Both the position numbers and the translations under genes were made by a program. The notes below the pieces were generated by a model, which made no database searches, was not told where the DNA came from, and worked only from the letters and a program-made list of their open reading frames with translations. Shown here in pieces: positions 43,246-50,531 of a stretch of DNA of 64,000 bases. Source of the DNA: CAIUPE01 sp046092445 (GTDB lineage Bacteria > Pseudomonadota > Alphaproteobacteria > Rhizobiales > Beijerinckiaceae); the NCBI GenBank assembly GCA_046092445.1, contig JBJTDR010000040.1, positions 43,379 to 107,378 of the forward strand. The letters are read 5' to 3'. Position 1 is the first letter of the stretch. The number at the start of each line of letters is the position of its first letter.

Positions 43246-44970
43246 ATGACCGGCAAGTCGCCCGAGACACTCCGCAGTCACCGCTGGTTCGGCGCGGATG
43301 ATCTGCGTTCCTTCGGCCACCGCTCGCGCGCCTTGCAAATGGGCCATCGCTACGAAGACTTCATGGGCAAGCCCGTGATCGCCATCGTCAATACGTGGAG
43401 CGAGATCAATCCCTGCCACACCCATCTGCGAACCCGCGCGGAAGAGGTCAAACGCGGCGTCTGGCAAGCGGGCGGGTTTCCGGTCGAATTGCCCGCGCTC
43501 TCGCTCTCCGAGAACATGGTCAAACCCACCACCATGCTCTACCGCAATTTTCTCGCCATGGAGACCGAGGAGCTTTTGCGCTCCCACCCTGTTGATGGTG
43601 CGGTACTTCTGGGCGGCTGCGATAAAACCACGCCCGGCCTCATCATGGGCGCAACCAGCATGAATATTCCCGCCGTCTTTTTACCCGCAGGGCCGATGCT
43701 GCGCGGCAATTGGGGCGGCAAAGAATTGGGCTCCGGCTCCGATGTCTGGAAATACTGGGCGGAAAAGGAAGCAGGCAAAATCACCGAAGCCGATTGGCGC
43801 GAAATGGAGCAGGGGATCGCCCGCTCCTTCGGCACCTGCATGACAATGGGCACAGCCTCGACAATGACCGGCATCGCCGAGATTCTCGGCCTCACGCTCG
43901 CGGGAGCTGCCTCCATTCCCGCCGCCGATTCCGGCCATACCCGCATGGCGGTCCAATGCGGCGTCACCATCGTCGGTATGGTCTGGCGCGATGCCACCCC
44001 GAAAAGCATCCTCACGCGCAATTCCTTCGAGAATGCTATCCTCGCTTTGATGGCGATGGGCGGCTCCACCAATGGCATTATTCACGTCATCGCCATGGCG
44101 CGTCGCGCGGGCATCGCCCTCGAACTGGCCGATTTCGAGCACCTGTCAACCAAGGTTGGCGTCATTGCCAATCTCAGGCCCTCGGGCGCGCTCCTGATGG
44201 AGGATTTCTTCTACGCAGGCGGCTTCCCCGCCTTCTTCAAACAACTCCTGCCCCTCCTGCACGAAACCGAGCTCACCGTCACTGGCGAGACGATCAAGAC
44301 GCGCTATTCGGACGCCAAAATCTGGAATGACGACGTTATCCGCCCGCTCGACAAGCCGATTGCGGCGGGCGGCAGCATCGCCGTTCTCAAAGGCAATCTC
44401 GCCCCGCGCGGTGCCGTCATGAAACCCGCCGCGGCAGAGGCGCGACTGACCCGCCACACCGGCCCCGCCATCGTGTTCGACGATTACGACTCGATGATGA
44501 AAGCTGTCAACGATGAAACGCTCGATGTCACCGCCGATCACGTCATGGTCTTCCGCAATGCCGGGCCTGTCGGCGGGCCGGGCATGCCCGAATGGGGCAT
44601 GCTGCCAATCCCGAAAAAGCTCCTCAAACAGGGCGTGCGCGACATGGTGCGCATTTCCGATGCGCGCATGAGCGGCACAAGCTACGGCGCGTGCATTCTC
44701 CATGTCGCGCCGGAAGCCGCCATTGGCGGCCCCCTCGCCATCGTCCGCACGGGCGACCTGATCACCGTCGATGTCGCACAACGCCTTCTGCGCCTCGATA
44801 TCCCCGAGGCCGAAATCGCCGCCCGCCTCGCCGCCTGGCAACCAACCCCGCGCCCGACCCCACGCGGCTATATCCGCCTCCACGCCGCCCATGTCACACA
44901 GGCGGACCAAGGCTGCGATTACGATTTCCTCGAAGGCACAGACCCCATCCCCGAACCGGAAATCCACTGA
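43246..44970 (+). CDS. IlvD/Edd-family sugar-acid dehydratase
   Basis: 574 residues. The iron-sulfur Cys is in LLGGCDKTTPG and SFGTCMTMGTASTM, and SGHTRMA follows. WKYWAEKEAGKI and the RSHRWFGADDLRSFGHRSR opening match L-arabinonate/D-xylonate dehydratases more than IlvD proper, which lacks this N-terminus. It would dehydrate an aldonic acid to a 2-keto-3-deoxy acid. The companion hydrolase upstream may or may not belong to the same pathway. Confidence 0.88.
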   Translation: MTGKSPETLRSHRWFGADDLRSFGHRSRALQMGHRYEDFMGKPVIAIVNTWSEINPCHTHLRTRAEEVKRGVWQAGGFPVELPALSLSENMVKPTTMLYRNFLAMETEELLRSHPVDGAVLLGGCDKTTPGLIMGATSMNIPAVFLPAGPMLRGNWGGKELGSGSDVWKYWAEKEAGKITEADWREMEQGIARSFGTCMTMGTASTMTGIAEILGLTLAGAASIPAADSGHTRMAVQCGVTIVGMVWRDATPKSILTRNSFENAILALMAMGGSTNGIIHVIAMARRAGIALELADFEHLSTKVGVIANLRPSGALLMEDFFYAGGFPAFFKQLLPLLHETELTVTGETIKTRYSDAKIWNDDVIRPLDKPIAAGGSIAVLKGNLAPRGAVMKPAAAEARLTRHTGPAIVFDDYDSMMKAVNDETLDVTADHVMVFRNAGPVGGPGMPEWGMLPIPKKLLKQGVRDMVRISDARMSGTSYGACILHVAPEAAIGGPLAIVRTGDLITVDVAQRLLRLDIPEAEIAARLAAWQPTPRPTPRGYIRLHAAHVTQADQGCDYDFLEGTDPIPEPEIH

Positions 44971-44986
44971 AACGCGGCACGTGATG

Positions 44987-45931
44987 TCAGATCACTTCCA
45001 TTTGGGGCAACGTACATGAACGTGCTTCCGCTATAATCCAGTCAGCGAAGCACCTCACTTCGGGGCGCTCGAGGGTTTCCGGCATCGAAACCAGATCATA
45101 TCCCATATCCGTATCAACAGAAAAACCAAAAGGGTTCACCAGCAGCCCGGCTGATATAATGTCATTCAGTACGGACAGGCTCCCCAGTATGACGCCCTGT
45201 CCCGCTACGGCTGATTGCACGAGAAGGTTATAATCACTGAAGAAAATGCCGTTCCGTCGGTTGCCAGCTGTCACACCCGCTCTTTCGAGCCAGCTTTCCC
45301 AGCTCATCCATTTGCGTGTCATCGACGTCGGGCTCAGTGCCGACATGTCCCAATGCAGCAGCGTGGCATTCTCGAGGTCCTGCAACTGGCTCAACCGGGG
45401 CCTGCCTGTTGCGAGAGCAGGGCTACAAAAAACACCAAGGCGTTCGTCAAATAGCCGGTGGGCAACAAGCGGTGCATCATGCTTCTTGCTGAAGCGCAGG
45501 GCAATATCGGCATCGCCGTGCGCCAGATTGGTGATCTCCAGCGAGGAATTGATGAGGACGTCAATCTCGGAATTGACCGCGCGAAAGCGATCGAGCCGCG
45601 GCACGAGCCACGCTGTTGCGAAAGAGGGTTCAGCCGAGACGATCAAGCGTTGCCTGTCACTCTGCTTGCGCATGCGCTCGACGGCCTTTGCCAAGTGTGA
45701 AAATCCGGCAGTAAGGTCCTCGCGGGCCGACAATCCGAACGACGTCAAGGCAAGCCCCCGGCCACTGCGTTTCACAAGGGAATGTCCGACCGCTTCCTCC
45801 AGCTTGCCAACGAGTTGCTTCACCGCTGCGGGGGTGACGCGGAGCTCGGCAGCCGAATGGGCGAAGTTCAGATGGCGGCACACTGCCTCGAAGGCGCGCA
45901 GGGCATTCAGAGAGGGCATCCAATCCGGCAT
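44987..45931 (-). CDS. LysR-family regulator, GcvA-like
   Basis: 314 residues. The helix-turn-helix (LNALRAFEAVCRHLNFAHSAAELRVTPAAVKQLVGKLEE) is of the GcvA/AmpR type. The effector domain contains WLVPRLDRFRAVNSEIDVLI. It is transcribed away from the GcvT-like gene, which is its likely target. Its neighbour on the other side, the sugar-acid dehydratase, converges on it. Confidence 0.92.
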   Translation of the reverse strand: MPDWMPSLNALRAFEAVCRHLNFAHSAAELRVTPAAVKQLVGKLEEAVGHSLVKRSGRGLALTSFGLSAREDLTAGFSHLAKAVERMRKQSDRQRLIVSAEPSFATAWLVPRLDRFRAVNSEIDVLINSSLEITNLAHGDADIALRFSKKHDAPLVAHRLFDERLGVFCSPALATGRPRLSQLQDLENATLLHWDMSALSPTSMTRKWMSWESWLERAGVTAGNRRNGIFFSDYNLLVQSAVAGQGVILGSLSVLNDIISAGLLVNPFGFSVDTDMGYDLVSMPETLERPEVRCFADWIIAEARSCTLPQMEVI

Positions 45932-45955
45932 AAGGTTAGTTTAGCTTAAGGTTAG
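45931..45955. promoter_or_regulatory. Direct repeats at the LysR gene start
   Basis: TAAGGTTAG at 45931-45939 recurs at 45947-45955, with a 16-base period and TTTAGCT between. It touches the LysR start codon and faces the GcvT-like gene, as expected of an autoregulated LysR site. Confidence 0.4.
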
Positions 45956-46035
45956 CGTCAGGACAAATGAATTGCGCGAGCAGTCAAAGATAAGGCATCA
46001 TCGGCGAAACGATGAGAGTGCATCGGGAGACAAAA

Positions 46036-47202
46036 ATGACAAATTCTATCCATTCTGATCGGCTGAACACGGTTCGCGTTGGCGCTCGCCGTTTCGAAAC
46101 CTCGCCCTTTCAGCAAAAATGGCTCAATACTGAAACAATCATGGGTGTCTATGCCGGGCGTTACTACAGCGTTTTCAACGGCGAGGACGTGGAGGACGGC
46201 TATTGGACGCTGCGCCGCAAGGCTGTGCTCTATGATGTCCCCGAAAGACCGGTCGAGATCAGCGGGCCGGATGCCGAGCGATTTCTCGATTATGTTTTCG
46301 CCCGGCGCATTTCCACCCTGAAGCAGGGACGTGGTCGATATGCAATCGCATGCAGCCACGATGGCGGCCTGTTTATGGACGGCGTTCTCTTCAGGTTGGC
46401 GGACCAGCGCTATTGGTATGTCCAGCCCGATGGCGCGCTGGAGACATGGCTTCTCGCCCACAGCAAGGGCTTCAACGTCACTGTCAGCGATCCCCACTCG
46501 CGTGTGTTGCAAATCCAGGGGCCGTCATCCTTCGCGATCATGCAGGCGGCGACAGATGGTAAACTGACGGACAAAATGGGATATTTTCATTCGGATTTCT
46601 TCACCATCGCGGGACAGCAGGTCTATGTTTCGCGTACGGGTTGGACGGGTGAGCGCGGCTACGAGGTCTACACGCAGGGCACCGCGACGGATTGCGATAA
46701 GCTGTGGAATCATCTGATGGCGGTCGGGGAGCCGCACGGAATGAAGTTTGGCTCGATCTCCTCCATGGAAATTCGCCGTATCGAGGCCGGCATCCTCGAC
46801 AATGGAACCGATTTTGACCTCACCATGACACCTTTCGATGCGGGCTTGGGCGCGTTTATCGACATCGACAAGACGGATTTCATCGGGCGCGAGGCGCTTC
46901 TATCGAGGCAGAGCGGCACAAAGCGGTTATTCGGCTTGAAGTGCCTGAAGGGAATTCCGAGCTACAAGGAGCCTGTCACTGAGGGCGACAAGGTGGTCGG
47001 TCACGTCACCGCTGGCGCTTGGTCACCCTATCTCAAATCCGGTATCGGCTATGTATGCTTCAGAGCGCCGGGCCCTTGGGCCGGTCGCAAGTTGACGGTC
47101 CAGACCGCCGGAGGAATGAGGGCCGAATGCAAGATCCTCGAACTTCCCTTCTATGACTCCGAAAAACTCATCCCTCGCGGCCTCGACACCATGATCCCGT
47201 AA
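46036..47202 (+). CDS. GcvT-like folate-dependent methyl- or aminomethyltransferase
   Basis: 388 residues from ATG 46036 with a GGGAG site; 8 more codons upstream are open. The fold of the glycine-cleavage T protein is recognised through TGWTGERGYEVY, the catalytic-type Asp in the folate pocket region and FDAGLGAFIDIDKTDFIGREAL. The N-terminus (NTETIMGVYAGRYYSVF) is not that of T protein. No gcvH or gcvP follows, so it may demethylate a small molecule with tetrahydrofolate, like DmdA or LigM. Substrate unknown. Confidence 0.8.
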   Translation: MTNSIHSDRLNTVRVGARRFETSPFQQKWLNTETIMGVYAGRYYSVFNGEDVEDGYWTLRRKAVLYDVPERPVEISGPDAERFLDYVFARRISTLKQGRGRYAIACSHDGGLFMDGVLFRLADQRYWYVQPDGALETWLLAHSKGFNVTVSDPHSRVLQIQGPSSFAIMQAATDGKLTDKMGYFHSDFFTIAGQQVYVSRTGWTGERGYEVYTQGTATDCDKLWNHLMAVGEPHGMKFGSISSMEIRRIEAGILDNGTDFDLTMTPFDAGLGAFIDIDKTDFIGREALLSRQSGTKRLFGLKCLKGIPSYKEPVTEGDKVVGHVTAGAWSPYLKSGIGYVCFRAPGPWAGRKLTVQTAGGMRAECKILELPFYDSEKLIPRGLDTMIP

Positions 47203-47209
47203 TTTGAAC

Positions 47210-47237
47210 GCGCTGGCGGACTTCTGCACGCCAGCGC
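47210..47237. terminator. Hairpin between convergent GcvT-like and lpdA genes
   Basis: GCGCTGGCG, 10-base loop, CGCCAGCGC: a perfect 9-pair GC-rich stem without a T-run, 8 bases after the stop of the GcvT-like gene. Confidence 0.5.
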
Positions 47238-47305
47238 ACCTTCAAGGCCAAGATTTCAGCCAACGAGTAAACGGGCTGTCATCAATTCCGATAGCACCCG
47301 ATCCC

Positions 47306-48703
47306 TCAAATATGAATCGCCCGCTTCTCGACGCCCATTGCGGCTTCTTTCACGGCTTCCGACATTGTCGGATGCGCATGGCATGTCCGCGCCAGATCTT
47401 CCGACGATCCGCCGAATTCCATCAGCACCGCGACTTCATGGATCAGATCACCCGCGCCTGCGCCAATAATATGCGCGCCGAGCACGCGGTCGGTTGCGGC
47501 GTCCGCCAGCACTTTCACAAATCCGTCCATATGACGCGTGGCCCGCGCCCGTCCATTCGCGGTGAACGGAAATTTGCCGACAGCATAGGCGATGCCCGCC
47601 GCTTTCAGCTCTTCCTCGGTTTTGCCGATGCTCGCAATTTCCGGCATTGTGTACACAACGCCCGGAATAACATCATAATTCACATGGCCCGCCTTGCCCG
47701 CAATGATCTCGGCCACGGCCACGCCCTCATCCTCCGCCTTGTGCGCCAGCATCGGCCCGCGTACCACGTCACCCAGCGCATAAATCCCCGCGACATTTGA
47801 GCGGAAATGCGCGTCAATCACAATCTTGCCGCGCTCCAGCGCCACGCCCGCGGCTTCGAGCCCCAACCCTTCCGTATAGGGCCGTCGACCGATCGCCACG
47901 AGCACGATATCGGTCTCGATGCTCTTCAAAGCTCCGCCCGCCGCCGGCTCCACCGTCACAGTCGCACCCTTTTTCCCGGCCTCCACCTTGGTGACTTTTG
48001 ATCCGAGATGGAACGTCACACCCTGCTTCGCGAGAATACGCTGGAACTGTTTGGCAATCTCGCCATCCATCCCCGGCAGGATGCGGTCGAGATATTCCAC
48101 CACCGTCACCTCCGTCCCGAGCCTGCGCCAGACCGAGCCGAGTTCAAGCCCGATCACGCCCGCGCCGACAATCAGCATCCGCTCCGGCACTTTCTCCAGT
48201 GTCAGCGCGCCGGTCGAGGTCACGATGGTTTTCTCGTCAATCGTCACGCCCGGCAGCGGCGTCGAGTCCGACCCGGTCGCGATCACGATATTCGTCGTCT
48301 CGAGCGTCTGCGTCGTCCCGTCCGCCACCGTCACCAGCACCTTGCCCGGCGCCGCAATGCTGCCCGTCCCGATAAAGCTGTCCACCTTGTTTTTCTTCAG
48401 CAGAAACGCCACGCCCTGCACATTCGCCGCAACTGTGTCGTCCTTGTGTTTCATCATGGCAGGCAGATCGAGCTTCGGCGTGCCGATCTTGATTCCAAGC
48501 GCCTCGAAACCGTGCCCCGCTTCCTCGAACATATCGGAGGCATGCAGCAGCGCCTTCGACGGAATACACCCGATATTCAGACACGTGCCGCCAAACGTCG
48601 TGCGTTTCTCGATAATAGCCGTCTTCAGCCCCAACTGCGCCGCGCGGATCGCACAGACATAGCCACCCGGCCCGGAGCCGATAATGATGAGATCGTACGA
48701 CAT
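47306..48703 (-). CDS. lpdA: Dihydrolipoyl dehydrogenase
   Basis: 465 residues. The redox disulfide is in GGTCLNIGCIPSKALL, NAD binding in IVGAGVIGLELGSVW, and the C-terminal HAHPTMSEAVKEA carries the catalytic His. It is the E3 subunit that reoxidises lipoyl groups in the 2-oxoglutarate dehydrogenase complex. It is separated from sucB by the DUF4160/DUF2442 pair. Confidence 0.96.
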   Translation of the reverse strand: MSYDLIIIGSGPGGYVCAIRAAQLGLKTAIIEKRTTFGGTCLNIGCIPSKALLHASDMFEEAGHGFEALGIKIGTPKLDLPAMMKHKDDTVAANVQGVAFLLKKNKVDSFIGTGSIAAPGKVLVTVADGTTQTLETTNIVIATGSDSTPLPGVTIDEKTIVTSTGALTLEKVPERMLIVGAGVIGLELGSVWRRLGTEVTVVEYLDRILPGMDGEIAKQFQRILAKQGVTFHLGSKVTKVEAGKKGATVTVEPAAGGALKSIETDIVLVAIGRRPYTEGLGLEAAGVALERGKIVIDAHFRSNVAGIYALGDVVRGPMLAHKAEDEGVAVAEIIAGKAGHVNYDVIPGVVYTMPEIASIGKTEEELKAAGIAYAVGKFPFTANGRARATRHMDGFVKVLADAATDRVLGAHIIGAGAGDLIHEVAVLMEFGGSSEDLARTCHAHPTMSEAVKEAAMGVEKRAIHI

Positions 48704-48721
48704 TTCTAATTCTCCTGCCTG

Positions 48722-49033
48722 TTATTCGGCGGCGAGCAAACTTGCTGCATATTCCCGGGCCATGGCATTCACAGACAGGTTTTCCAGTTCGATCCGTGTC
48801 GCATCAGCGCACAAATCGATTTCGTGCCCCGGATCATCCAGAGCCCAGCCGAAACGGCGACCACCCTGGTCAATATTAACCTGTGAAAACAGGTGCGGAT
48901 TTTTGAGCGGCGCGAAAAGCCCATTCTCTCGGATAAGCGCCGAAAAGTCATAGGCACCCGAAAATCCGTCATCAAAAGTAATCAGCAGTCGGGGATACTG
49001 CGCTGCATCTATTGATGTGATCCTGTATTTCAT
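48722..49033 (-). CDS. DUF2442 family protein
   Basis: 103 residues from the ATG at 49033. ITFDDGFSGAYDFSALI and FGWALDDPGHEIDLCADAT are the conserved DUF2442 pattern (related to the NEN-like small domain found next to DUF4160). The start overlaps the stop of the DUF4160 gene by the ATGA arrangement. It lies inside the TCA-cycle operon, 18 bases upstream of lpdA. Confidence 0.85.
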   Translation of the reverse strand: MKYRITSIDAAQYPRLLITFDDGFSGAYDFSALIRENGLFAPLKNPHLFSQVNIDQGGRRFGWALDDPGHEIDLCADATRIELENLSVNAMAREYAASLLAAE

Positions 49034-49284
49034 TTGATCATGCCTCCCGTATAACGCCCGGCACGGATTTCTTCCCAGATATAGGATACCTGCCGTTGGT
49101 TCGCAATGAGCCATGCCCTTACCGCTTGTAGTCGTGCAGCAGGAAGTTTTCCTTCAAGGAGATCACCTGTCGCAATTGAAATCATTGCATCATTTTCCGC
49201 AAAGATCGCATGCAGATGGGGTGGCAAGTGGTCTTTTGGATAGATCACGAGCCTCACTCCGTTAATGATGGCAATGGTCGGCAA
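49030..49284 (-). CDS. DUF4160 family protein
   Basis: 84 residues, TTG start only 3 bases after the sucB stop. MPTIAIINGVRLVIYPKDH, then LPPHLHAIFAENDA with the HxH, is the DUF4160 hallmark. These small proteins are often encoded beside DUF2442, and the pair behaves like a mobile two-gene module; a toxin-antitoxin role has been proposed for such pairs but is not shown by the sequence. Confidence 0.85.
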   Translation of the reverse strand: MPTIAIINGVRLVIYPKDHLPPHLHAIFAENDAMISIATGDLLEGKLPAARLQAVRAWLIANQRQVSYIWEEIRAGRYTGGMIK

Positions 49285-49287
49285 AGC

Positions 49288-50505
49288 TCACAAATCCAGC
49301 ACGAGCCTCGCCGGATCCTCCAGCGCTTCCTTCACCCGCACGAGGAAGGTCACCGCCTCCTTGCCGTCGACGATCCGGTGATCATAAGACAGCGCCAGAT
49401 ACATCATCGGCCTGATCTCGATCTTGCCCACCACAACCACCGGCCGTTCCTGGATCTTGTGCATCCCCAGAATGCCCGATTGCGGCGCGTTCAAAATCGG
49501 TGTCGACATGAGCGAGCCGTAAATTCCGCCATTCGTGATCGTGAACGTACCGCCCTGCATTTCCTCGATTTTGAGCTGCCCGTCCCGCGCCCTTTTGCCA
49601 TAGTCCGCAATCGTCTTCTCGATCCCCGCAAGCGAGAGCGTATCGGCGTCGCGCAGCACCGGCACAACAAGCCCCTTATCGGTGCCAACCGCAATGCCGA
49701 TATGGTAATAATTCTTGTAAACGAGGTCTGTGCCGTCAATCTCGGCATTGACCGCCGGAATTTCTTTCAGTGCCTGCGTGCACGCTTTCACGAAGAAACT
49801 CATAAAGCCGAGCTTCGCCCCGTGCTTCTTCTCGAACACGTCCTTGTATCTGTTCCGAAGTGCCATCACCTCGCCCATATCGACCTCGTTGAAGGTCGTC
49901 AGCATCGCCGCCGTGTTCTGGGCATCCTTGAGACGCCGCGCAATGGTCTGCCGCAGTTTCGTCATGCGGACGCGCTCTTCGCGTGTCCCGTCTAGAGGCG
50001 CGGAAGGCGCACGAACTGCAACTGGGGTAGCAGGTGCCGGAATCGCAGCAGGCACCGCGATCACTGCAGGCGCGGCTTGGGCTGCCAGCATATCGCCCTT
50101 GGTCACCCGTCCGTCCTTGCCGCTTGCCACCACATGAGCCGGATCAATCCCCGTCTCCGCCGCGAGCCGCGCAACCGCAGGCCCATGATCTGCTGGAGCT
50201 GAAACACTGGGAGTAGCCGCCGCCTTTGGCACTTCGGCCGCCTTCGGTGCCGCCGCAACGCTTGCTGCACCTTCGGTAATCGCACCCAACAACGCGCCAA
50301 CGCCGACTGTTTCGCCGTCCTTTGCCGTAATTTCCGACAAAATTCCCGATGCCGGGGCATTCACTTCAAGCGTCACCTTGTCGGTTTCAAGCTCCACCAA
50401 AGGCTCATCCGCCGTCACAGCGTCGCCGGGCTTCTTGAACCATTTGCCGATGGTTGCTTCGGATACGGACTCACCAAGGGTGGGAACGCGGATATCGGTT
50501 GCCAT
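49288..50505 (-). CDS. sucB: 2-oxoglutarate dehydrogenase E2, dihydrolipoyl succinyltransferase
   Basis: 405 residues from ATG 50505; the frame extends 76 codons upstream inside sucA as a shadow. Order: lipoyl domain with the modified Lys in VELETDKVTLEV (about residue 43), Ala/Pro linker, peripheral-subunit binding domain (RLAAETGIDPAHVVASGKDGR), catalytic core ending in LSYDHRIVDGKEAV with the His/Asp pair. It is the core of the 2-oxoglutarate dehydrogenase complex. Confidence 0.97.
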   Translation of the reverse strand: MATDIRVPTLGESVSEATIGKWFKKPGDAVTADEPLVELETDKVTLEVNAPASGILSEITAKDGETVGVGALLGAITEGAASVAAAPKAAEVPKAAATPSVSAPADHGPAVARLAAETGIDPAHVVASGKDGRVTKGDMLAAQAAPAVIAVPAAIPAPATPVAVRAPSAPLDGTREERVRMTKLRQTIARRLKDAQNTAAMLTTFNEVDMGEVMALRNRYKDVFEKKHGAKLGFMSFFVKACTQALKEIPAVNAEIDGTDLVYKNYYHIGIAVGTDKGLVVPVLRDADTLSLAGIEKTIADYGKRARDGQLKIEEMQGGTFTITNGGIYGSLMSTPILNAPQSGILGMHKIQERPVVVVGKIEIRPMMYLALSYDHRIVDGKEAVTFLVRVKEALEDPARLVLDL

Positions 50506-50531
50506 GTCTTCAATCCTTTGCCGTCTGAAAA

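Noticed and set aside
46012..46036. Glycine riboswitch before the GcvT-like gene
   Set aside because: The gap to the divergent LysR gene is only about 100 bases and lacks the conserved tandem aptamer elements.
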